Origin: JACOND01 sp051011135
GTDB lineage: Bacteria; Bdellovibrionota; Bdellovibrionia; Bdellovibrionales; UBA1609
Direction of reading: 5' to 3'
NCBI GenBank assembly: GCA_051011135.1
Contig: JBPCUO010000047.1
Coordinates: forward strand, 1 to 23,231
Length of the DNA: 23,231 nucleotides
This document shows, piece by piece, positions 14,653-21,285 of this stretch. The number at the start of each line of letters is the position of its first letter. Position 1 is the first letter of the stretch. The position numbers and the translations under genes were made by a program. The notes beneath the pieces are model-generated. The model did not search any database. It saw nothing but the letters and a program-made list of their open reading frames with translations, and was not told the origin of the DNA.

Positions 14653-15579
14653 GTGAGATTTTTTAGATTTTTTTTGAAAAAAAAGCATAGAGTTTTTCTT
14701 CTTGTGTTTTTCTGTAACTTTTCTCAAGGGGAAAGCAAAAATTTTTTAGCTTCAGATATTCAATATATAAAAATTGAAGTTTTAAAAATGGATGTTTCTT
14801 TTAAAAAAAGCAACTCAAAAGAGATTCAATTTGATGGGGAAGGTTCTTTTTCGATGAGATTAAGAAATGGAGTTTTAGAAATTAAAGATTCAGATTATGA
14901 TTCAAAATCTTCTTGGAAATTTTTTAGTAAATCTTCTAAAAAAGTACCAACTTTAAAAATTAAAGGCCCTAGTAAACAAGTTTCTATTTTTGGAGCTTTT
15001 GTTCAAGCTCATTTTGAAAAATGGGACTCTCCTGTTTTTATATCTTCTCATGTGTCTGAAATTTCAGGAACTAAAAACTCTTCTTTGTGGAATGTTTTTT
15101 CAAAAAAATCTAAAATTAATTTTTCAGATCATAAAGGAGATTTTAATTTTAAAGGATTTTCTCTTATCGCTAAGTTAAAAAACTTTTCAGAAACAAAATC
15201 TCAATTTGATTTTAACGATGGGTCTTTAAAACTTACAAAAGGTTCAGGAGATATTTTTTTTACAACCGATAAAGCCAAAGTTAGTATTAAAGATTTCAGA
15301 GGTAATCTTGTAGGAGCCACTCGATCAGGTTTTATACATGTGACTATGAGGGTGGATCAAAAAGTAGAGGTTTCTTCTAAGGAAAGTGAAATGCATTTTC
15401 ACTTTAAAAAAACAGGATCTCGATTTTTAGCGTATGCAGAAAAAGGAAAGATCTATGCTCCCGCTCATATGCATAAAGAATACTCTGGAAAATCTTTAAA
15501 AGTGACTGGAAAAATGCAGGGCCCAGGTCAGGGCGAGATTTCTTTAAAAACAGATACAGGAAACATTCATGTTTATTGA
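14653..15579 (+). CDS. Exported beta-rich protein resembling DUF4097 putative adhesins
   Basis: No named function is recognised. The 308-residue product begins with a long basic N-terminus (RFFRFFLKKKHR), a hydrophobic stretch (VFLLVFFCNF) and a probable signal peptidase I site near residues 26-33. The cysteine in LVFFC does not fit a good lipobox. The rest is short alternating strands rich in K, S and G, with repeated forms such as GSGDIFFTT, KVSIKDFRGNL and, at the end, GEISLKTDTGNIHVY. These resemble the DUF4097 fold (right-handed beta-helix-like, GDI.L.T..GDI) seen in exported or membrane-linked proteins. The start is GTG 14653, with GGGG 5 bases upstream. It ends 11 bases before the KAP-repeat gene, so the two are probably co-transcribed. 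Family assignment is moderate. Confidence 0.65.
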   Translation: MRFFRFFLKKKHRVFLLVFFCNFSQGESKNFLASDIQYIKIEVLKMDVSFKKSNSKEIQFDGEGSFSMRLRNGVLEIKDSDYDSKSSWKFFSKSSKKVPTLKIKGPSKQVSIFGAFVQAHFEKWDSPVFISSHVSEISGTKNSSLWNVFSKKSKINFSDHKGDFNFKGFSLIAKLKNFSETKSQFDFNDGSLKLTKGSGDIFFTTDKAKVSIKDFRGNLVGATRSGFIHVTMRVDQKVEVSSKESEMHFHFKKTGSRFLAYAEKGKIYAPAHMHKEYSGKSLKVTGKMQGPGQGEISLKTDTGNIHVY

Positions 15580-15590
15580 GGTGAAAAAAA

Positions 15591-16424
15591 ATGAAAATAA
15601 CTAAATTAACAAAAATCTTTTCTAAAAAATCAAAAAAAACGAAACCAGCTTCCGCTAAAAAGAAGGTGGCGGCAAAAGCAAAGCCAGCTCCTAAAAAGAA
15701 GGTGGTAGCAAAAGCGAAGCCAGCTCCTAAAAAGAAGGTGGTCGCTAAAGCAAAATCAACTCCTAAAAAGAAAGTAGTAGCAAAAAAAACGAAACCAGCT
15801 CATGCTAAAAAGAAGGTGACGGCAAAAGCAAAGTCAGCTCCTAAAAAGAAGGTGGCGGCAAAAGCAAAGCCAGCTCCTGCTAAAAAGAAGTTGGTAGCAA
15901 AAGCAAAACCAGCTCCCGCTAAAAAGCCATTAGCACAAAAAATAAAACCGGCCGTTCTTGGTAAAAAAGATGTGAAAGCCGCCGCTTCTCAAAAGATAAA
16001 AGCTCCTAAAAAACCAGCGGCTCCAAAAGTTCAAAAAATATCTGCAAAACTCGCTTCCAGAGAAAAGGAATTAGAGGATCTTTTAAATAAAGAAAATGAA
16101 GATAAAATGATTTTGAGAGATATGCAGGGGAGAAGTTATTGCTCTGTGGAAAGTTGCGATTCTCCTTCTGTTGTGGACAGCTATTGTCGCCTTCATTATT
16201 TTGCAGGTTGGAAAATTATTACTCAAAGAAAAAAATTATTAGAAGATGATTTTTTAGAAAAATTTCTATCTAAGCTGGTTGATAAATATTCTTTAAGCAT
16301 TCTAGATTATATGTTTAAAGATTTAAGCTCCGATAAAAACTTTTTTTCTGTTGTTAAAAAATTAGAAGAAGATGGAGATTTTGATATTGAAGATGAGAAC
16401 TTATTAAATTTATTAGAGAAGTAA
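15591..16424 (+). CDS. Histone-H1-like KAP-repeat protein with C-terminal Cys/His motif domain
   Basis: The 277-residue protein has two parts. Residues 1 to about 150 are very rich in Lys, Ala and Pro, with eight tandem units of 12-14 residues (KKKVVAKAKPAP type), like the tails of bacterial H1-like DNA-binding proteins. Residues about 155-277 form a charged, largely helical domain with C184, C189, C199 and H202 in a C-X4-C-X9-C-X2-H arrangement (SYCSVESC, then YCRLHYF). This spacing could bind zinc. It is followed by helices with LEKFLSKLVDKY and MFKDLSSDKNFFSVVKKL. I recall similar YCR-H domains behind KAP tails in Bdellovibrio-like bacteria, but cannot verify this here. Nucleic acid binding is inferred from the basic tail. 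A GAGGTG site 7 bases before the ATG overlaps the preceding stop codon. miaB starts 1 base after the stop. Confidence 0.75.
   Translation: MKITKLTKIFSKKSKKTKPASAKKKVAAKAKPAPKKKVVAKAKPAPKKKVVAKAKSTPKKKVVAKKTKPAHAKKKVTAKAKSAPKKKVAAKAKPAPAKKKLVAKAKPAPAKKPLAQKIKPAVLGKKDVKAAASQKIKAPKKPAAPKVQKISAKLASREKELEDLLNKENEDKMILRDMQGRSYCSVESCDSPSVVDSYCRLHYFAGWKIITQRKKLLEDDFLEKFLSKLVDKYSLSILDYMFKDLSSDKNFFSVVKKLEEDGDFDIEDENLLNLLEK
15657..15962 (+). repeat. Tandem 36-42 base coding repeats (eight units)
   Basis: Eight consecutive units encode KKK-V/L-x-A-K-A-K-P-A-P with small length changes (12, 12, 12, 14, 12, 13, 13 and 14 residues). The DNA repeat is visible as recurring aaaaagaaggtgg and gcaaaagcaaagccagct pieces. 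The units are similar but not identical at the DNA level, which suggests expansion by slippage or unequal exchange followed by drift. The repeat number is probably variable between strains. Confidence 0.9.
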
Positions 16425-16425
16425 A

Positions 16426-17760
16426 ATGTTAGAGGAAGCAAAACTGACAAAAAGTAAAAATTTTTTTATTTCCACTTATGGATGTCAGATGAATGTAAAT
16501 GATACAGAGCGAATGGCTTGTCTCATGGAAATGTCAGGTTGGGCTATGGTTCCTAGCCCTGAAATGTCAGATCTTATTATTATTAACTCTTGTAGCGTTC
16601 GTGAAAAACCAGTTCATAAAGTTCATTCAGAAGTAGGTCGTTATAAAAAAATAAAAGAGAAGAAGCCTTATTTGAAAATTGGCGTTACAGGCTGCGTTGC
16701 TCAACAAGAAAAATCTCGATTATTAAAACAAGTTCCTCTTATTGATTTTGTATTAGGGACAGATGCTATTGATGAATTGCCTAAAATTGTCGCGAAGTTA
16801 GAGCTTCAAGAAACGCCTATTGTATCAGCTCGTCAAAGACCAAAAGATCCTTATTATGTGCAAACGATGATTGCAAATCCTAAAGTGACTGCTTTTGTAA
16901 ATATCAGCAAGGGTTGTGATAATTTTTGTACTTTTTGCGTGGTTCCTTTTACGAGAGGAAGAGAAAGAAGTCGTCCTTTAAAACACTTAATAGAAGATGT
17001 ACAAAATCTTTATAACAGAGGAGTTCGTGAGGTCACTTTATTAGGACAAAATGTCAATTCGTATCGATCAGAATGTGGTGCTGATTTTGCAAAACTTTTA
17101 GAATCTTTAGCGCAAGAAACAGACATTCAAAGAGTACGATTTACAACTTCTCATCCTAAAGATTTTAATCAAGAGCTTGTGGAAACTATGCAACAATATC
17201 GAAGTAAAATTATGGATTTCATTCATCTACCTGTTCAAACAGGAAACACAGAAGTTTTAAAAAGAATGAATCGGGGTTATTCTCGTGAAGAATATATTGA
17301 AAAAGCTCATATGATTTTAGAAAAAATGCCAGGCTCTGTTTTATCAACAGATTTAATTGTTGGCTTCCCAGGAGAAACAGAAGAGCAATTTGAAGACACA
17401 CTTAGTCTTTTAGATAAAGTACCTTATGAAAGCTTATATGCTTTTAAATATTCGCCGCGTCCTTTTACAAAAGCAATGTCTTATAAAGATCCTATTCCTG
17501 AAAAAGTAAAATCAAATCGTTTAAAAAGGTTACAAGATAAGCATCTTGAAATAGCTGAAAAGCTGGTTCAAAAATATCAAGATACAGTGCTCACTGTTTT
17601 AGTTGAAAAAGAAGATTCAAAGACAGGTCTTTTTATGGGTCGTTCCACTCAAAATAAGTTGGTTTATTTTTCTGGAAGTGATAGAGATATAGGTACGATC
17701 CTACCTATAAAGGTCAATAGAGTTGGAACATTTACACTTTATGGAGAAAAAGCCAGATGA
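16426..17760 (+). CDS. miaB: tRNA-2-methylthio-N6-dimethylallyladenosine synthase MiaB
   Basis: This radical SAM methylthiotransferase converts i6A37, made by MiaA, to ms2i6A37 in tRNA. It has 444 residues. The N-terminal UPF0004 domain has the cluster cysteines C20 (TYGCQMN), C56 (NSCSVREKP) and C90 (TGCVAQQ). The radical SAM motif C164-X3-C168-X2-C171 is in GCDNFCTFCVVPFTRGRERSR. A TRAM domain follows at about 380-444. The NSCSVREK and HLPVQTGN segments favour MiaB over MtaB or RimO. A weak GAGAAG ribosome site precedes the ATG. The last codons overlap the start of the next gene in an ATGA arrangement. Confidence 0.97.
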   Translation: MLEEAKLTKSKNFFISTYGCQMNVNDTERMACLMEMSGWAMVPSPEMSDLIIINSCSVREKPVHKVHSEVGRYKKIKEKKPYLKIGVTGCVAQQEKSRLLKQVPLIDFVLGTDAIDELPKIVAKLELQETPIVSARQRPKDPYYVQTMIANPKVTAFVNISKGCDNFCTFCVVPFTRGRERSRPLKHLIEDVQNLYNRGVREVTLLGQNVNSYRSECGADFAKLLESLAQETDIQRVRFTTSHPKDFNQELVETMQQYRSKIMDFIHLPVQTGNTEVLKRMNRGYSREEYIEKAHMILEKMPGSVLSTDLIVGFPGETEEQFEDTLSLLDKVPYESLYAFKYSPRPFTKAMSYKDPIPEKVKSNRLKRLQDKHLEIAEKLVQKYQDTVLTVLVEKEDSKTGLFMGRSTQNKLVYFSGSDRDIGTILPIKVNRVGTFTLYGEKAR

Positions 17761-18236
17761 AGCAAAAAAAAGAAATAAAAAATACTAAATCTCAAAAACA
17801 TAATTGGGTAGAAATCGTTCCTTATGGAATTGTAGGAGGGATGATCCCTCAAGCATCCACAGTTCTTTTTAAAAAGAAAAAAGGAGAAGGTCGTTTTATT
17901 GTTTGGTTATCGGAATTACAAAGTCGTATCGCTATAGAGCAAAATTTAAATAAAGAACAACCTTTTTATTTTGTTCAAAAGATTTTAGAAAAAATGAAAT
18001 CACAACCTAAAAATTGTTTTTTTATAAAAGAAGATAAGGGACGAGATATCGTTGTTGTTACTTTTTCAGGATCTTTAAAGCCTATTCGCTTTTATGCCGA
18101 TGAAATACTTTCGTTTTGTCTTTTAAATAAATGTAAATTCTTTTGTACCAAAGATTTCTTTAAACAATCTCATCGTGAATTACCTAAGAGATTTAAACAA
18201 AAAATTTTAGAACAAAAGCCTATGTATTTGAATTAA
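17757..18236 (+). CDS. DUF151-like (bifunctional nuclease-type) protein
   Basis: The 159 residues start with a lysine-rich tail, then follow the DUF151 outline: WVEIVPYGIVGG, VLFKKKKGEGRFIVWLSELQSRIAIEQ (the position of the family's conserved IWIGPAEA..IA segment), a helix with FYFVQKILEKM, a strand pair ending DIVVVTFSG, and ADEILSFCLLNKCKFFCTKDFF (matching the RPSDAIALALR..APIYV segment). Some family members are reported as nucleases, but this copy is diverged and no catalytic residues can be assigned. It overlaps the miaB stop by 4 bases (ATGA), which suggests coupled translation. A miaB-DUF151 pairing fits my recollection of other genomes. The family call is moderate, and the function is open. 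Confidence 0.6.
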   Translation: MKQKKEIKNTKSQKHNWVEIVPYGIVGGMIPQASTVLFKKKKGEGRFIVWLSELQSRIAIEQNLNKEQPFYFVQKILEKMKSQPKNCFFIKEDKGRDIVVVTFSGSLKPIRFYADEILSFCLLNKCKFFCTKDFFKQSHRELPKRFKQKILEQKPMYLN

Positions 18237-18260
18237 AATGTACTAACAACGAGGTTGGAG

Positions 18261-19727
18261 ATGCCTGAAAAGAAAGAAAAAATAGCTTTCACTTTTGATG
18301 ATATCTCTCTTGTTCCGTCTTATTCAGAGGTTTTACCTAGTCAAGTTGATGTTTCTAGCTCTATTTGTGAGGGTTTAGTTTTATCAATTCCTATTATTTC
18401 TGCAGCTATGGACACAGTGACAGAGCATAAAATGGCTCAAGTCATGGCTCAAAGAGGTGGCTTTGGAGTCATTCATAAAAATATGAGCATTGATTCTCAA
18501 GCAAGAGAAGTTGAAAAAGTTAAAAAATATGAAAGTGGTATGATTTTAGATCCTATCACCTTATCTCCTGATCAGCCTCTTGAGAAAGCTCAAAGTATTA
18601 TGTTTAAATATGCTATTAGCGGAGTTCCTATTATAAAAGGAAAAGAGCTTGTTGGAATTATTACGAATAGAGATTTGAGATTTGAAAATGATTTAAGTCA
18701 ACCTATTCATAAAGTGATGACTTCTAAAGAGAAACTTATAACAGCACAAAAAAATATTACTTTAGAAGACGCTAAAAAGATCTTGCATAAATATCGTATT
18801 GAAAAATTACCTGTTGTTGATGATAAATTTCATCTGGTGGGTTTGATTACAATTAAAGATATAGAAAAAGCAAATATATTTCCTTTGGCTAATAAAGATC
18901 AACACGGTCGTTTATTTGTTGGTGCTGCTATAGGAACAAGTTCCGAATCTATAGAAAGAGCAGATGCTCTTTATAAAATAGGAACAGATTTAATTTGTGT
19001 AGATACCGCTCATGGGCATTCTAAACATGTTATTGAATGCGTAAAAGAGATTAAAAAAAATTATCCCAACATATTTATTATGGCTGGAAATGTAGCGACA
19101 GCAGAAGGGACAACCGCTTTAATAAAAGCGGGAGCAGATATTGTGAAAGTAGGAATTGGACCGGGAAGTATTTGCACCACTCGTATTGTTTCTGGAGTTG
19201 GCGTTCCTCAAATCAGTGCCGTTATAGAATGTTCTCAAGCGGCTCGTAAATTAGGAAAGTCTGTTATCTCTGATGGAGGAGTTAAATACTCTGGAGATAT
19301 TGTAAAAGCTTTAGCTCTTGGTGGCGGTGCTGTTATGGTTGGTAATTTATTAGCAGGATCTGATGAAGGTCCCGGCGAAACAGTTCTTTATAGAGGTAGA
19401 ACTTATAAAATTTATAGAGGAATGGGAAGTTTAGGAGCTATGAAAAAAGGATCTAAAGATCGTTACGCTCAAGATGATGTTTTGAATTTATCGAAATTAG
19501 TTCCTGAAGGTATTGAAGGAAGAGTTCCTTATAGAGGATCTGTGAATGCTATTTTAGATCAACTCGTAGGAGGTGTGCGAGCTGGTCTTGGTTATACAGG
19601 TGCAAAAAATCTAGAAGTTCTTCAAAAAAATGTAAAGTTTGTTCATTTAACTTCTCAAAGTTTAAGAGAATCTCATGTTCATGATATTACTATTACTAAA
19701 GAAGCACCTAATTATCGTATTGAGTGA
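18261..19727 (+). CDS. guaB: Inosine-5'-monophosphate dehydrogenase
   Basis: It oxidises IMP to XMP with NAD+, the committed step to guanine nucleotides. From ATG 18261 it is 488 residues long, the same as E. coli GuaB. The catalytic loop GIGPGSICTTRIVSGVG carries C305, the same number as in E. coli. Two CBS domains lie at about 95-205 inside the TIM barrel, which carries the TFDDISLVPSYSEVLP start, the SDGGVKYSGD phosphate-binding segment and the RGMGSLGAM flap. I prefer ATG 18261 to the in-frame TTG at 18255 because GAGG (18251-18254) is 6 bases from the ATG and directly abuts the TTG. It lies 33 bases before guaA, the classical guaBA pair. Confidence 0.98.
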   Translation: MPEKKEKIAFTFDDISLVPSYSEVLPSQVDVSSSICEGLVLSIPIISAAMDTVTEHKMAQVMAQRGGFGVIHKNMSIDSQAREVEKVKKYESGMILDPITLSPDQPLEKAQSIMFKYAISGVPIIKGKELVGIITNRDLRFENDLSQPIHKVMTSKEKLITAQKNITLEDAKKILHKYRIEKLPVVDDKFHLVGLITIKDIEKANIFPLANKDQHGRLFVGAAIGTSSESIERADALYKIGTDLICVDTAHGHSKHVIECVKEIKKNYPNIFIMAGNVATAEGTTALIKAGADIVKVGIGPGSICTTRIVSGVGVPQISAVIECSQAARKLGKSVISDGGVKYSGDIVKALALGGGAVMVGNLLAGSDEGPGETVLYRGRTYKIYRGMGSLGAMKKGSKDRYAQDDVLNLSKLVPEGIEGRVPYRGSVNAILDQLVGGVRAGLGYTGAKNLEVLQKNVKFVHLTSQSLRESHVHDITITKEAPNYRIE

Positions 19728-19760
19728 TTTTTATTTTTCAAAATAAAAAAGGAGTTTATT

Positions 19761-21278
19761 TTGCAACAAGGATTTTTAATTCTTGATTTTGGTTCTCAAT
19801 ACACTTGGCTTATTGCTCGTCGTTTTCGAGAATTAGGTTATTATTCAGAGATTGTATCTTATGATGAGCCTTTAGAAAGTATTATTAAAAAAAAACCTTA
19901 TGGAATTATTATTAGCGGAGGCCCTTCTTCTGTTTTAGAAAAAGACTCTCCCAAAAGATCTGTTGATGAACTTTTAAAGCAGGCTCCTGTCTTAGCGATT
20001 TGTTATGGAATGCAACTCGTCGCTCATCAAAAAGGTGGTCAGCTTTTTAAATCTCAAAAAAGAACTTATGGCCCTAACACTATTTTTTGGGAAAAAGAAC
20101 TCCTTCCTAACTATAAAAAACAAAAGGTTTGGATGAGTCATGGAGATTCTGTTGATAAGATTCCTCCAGAGGCTCAGATTTTAGCAAAAGACGAAACTGG
20201 TTTAATCATGGCTTTTTCTATGGAAAGATTATGGGCTTTTCAGTTTCATCCAGAAGTGAGTCATACCACAAAAGGATTAGATCTTTTAAAACTTTTTGCT
20301 CAAGATATGTGCCAAGCTCCTTTTCAATCTTGGAATTCCAATACAATTATAAAAAACTTAATAGAAAAAATAAAGCAACAGGTTCCCGATCAAGAAGATG
20401 TTTTTTGTGCTTTAAGTGGTGGAGTGGATTCGACAGTAACTGCCTGGCTTTTAACGCAAGCTTTATCTAAAAAAAGAGTTCATTGTCTTTTTGTAGATAA
20501 TGGCCTTTTAAGAAAAGGAGAGTATGAAGAAGTTTTAAAAATGTATAAAAAATTAGATATTAATGTCAGAGGAATTGGAGCTCAATCGGATTTTTTATCG
20601 GCTTTAAAGGGAGTTAAAGATCCTGAAGAAAAAAGAAAAAAAATTGGAAAAGTTTTTATAGATGTTTTTAAAAAAGAGATGAAAAATTGCAAATGGTTAG
20701 CTCAAGGAACTTTGTATCCTGATGTGATTGAAAGCTTATCTCCTAAAGGATCTGGCGTGACCATTAAATCTCATCATAATGTAGGAGGACTGCCAAAAGA
20801 TTTAAATTTAAAATTGGTAGAACCTTTAAGAGAATTGTTTAAAGATGAAGTTCGTCAAATAGGTCAAAGCATGGGTATCCCTCAAGAATTTTTAAATCGT
20901 CATCCCTTTCCGGGACCAGGGTTGGCCGTTCGTTGTCTTGGAGCTATTGAAGAAAAAGATTTGGATTTATTAAGAGAAGCCGATGCTATTTATATAGAGG
21001 AACTTAAAAAAAACAATTTGTACTCCAAGATTTGGCAAGCCTTTTGTGTTTTACTTCCTGTAAAAACGGTTGGAGTTCAAGGGGACGATCGAACTTATGA
21101 AAAATGTATAGCCTTAAGAGCTATAACTTCAGAAGATGGAATGACAGGAGAGTGGTATGATTTCCCAAAAAAAGTTTTATCTAAAATCTCTTCTCGTATT
21201 GTTAATGAAGTGGAAGGTGTGAATCGCGTTGTTTATGATATCACAACAAAACCTCCCGGAACTATTGAGTGGGAGTAA
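19761..21278 (+). CDS. guaA: GMP synthase (glutamine-hydrolysing)
   Basis: It makes GMP from XMP, ATP and glutamine. It has 505 residues. The N-terminal class I glutamine amidotransferase domain has the triad C81 (AICYGMQL), H163 and E165 (FHPEVSHT). The ATP pyrophosphatase domain has the PP-loop SGGVDS at 219-224. The C-terminal dimerisation domain has GVQGDDRTYEKCIALRA and the closing TTKPPGTIEWE, a hallmark of GuaA. The start is TTG at 19761, with AAGGAG (19749-19754) 6 bases upstream. An ATT directly precedes this TTG in frame but is too close to the ribosome site. dnaE follows 7 bases after the stop. Confidence 0.98.
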   Translation: MQQGFLILDFGSQYTWLIARRFRELGYYSEIVSYDEPLESIIKKKPYGIIISGGPSSVLEKDSPKRSVDELLKQAPVLAICYGMQLVAHQKGGQLFKSQKRTYGPNTIFWEKELLPNYKKQKVWMSHGDSVDKIPPEAQILAKDETGLIMAFSMERLWAFQFHPEVSHTTKGLDLLKLFAQDMCQAPFQSWNSNTIIKNLIEKIKQQVPDQEDVFCALSGGVDSTVTAWLLTQALSKKRVHCLFVDNGLLRKGEYEEVLKMYKKLDINVRGIGAQSDFLSALKGVKDPEEKRKKIGKVFIDVFKKEMKNCKWLAQGTLYPDVIESLSPKGSGVTIKSHHNVGGLPKDLNLKLVEPLRELFKDEVRQIGQSMGIPQEFLNRHPFPGPGLAVRCLGAIEEKDLDLLREADAIYIEELKKNNLYSKIWQAFCVLLPVKTVGVQGDDRTYEKCIALRAITSEDGMTGEWYDFPKKVLSKISSRIVNEVEGVNRVVYDITTKPPGTIEWE

Positions 21279-21285
21279 ATAAAAG

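Noticed and set aside
15657..15962. Regularly spaced repeats that might suggest a CRISPR array.
   Set aside because: Units are contiguous with no unique spacers, stay in frame and encode a KAP-rich protein; no cas genes are nearby.
19758..19763. ATT directly before TTG in guaA (and likewise at 3011-3016 before rpsO) as further AUU starts.
   Set aside because: The ribosome sites are only 3-4 bases from these ATT codons but 6-7 from the TTG codons, and TTG is a normal start.
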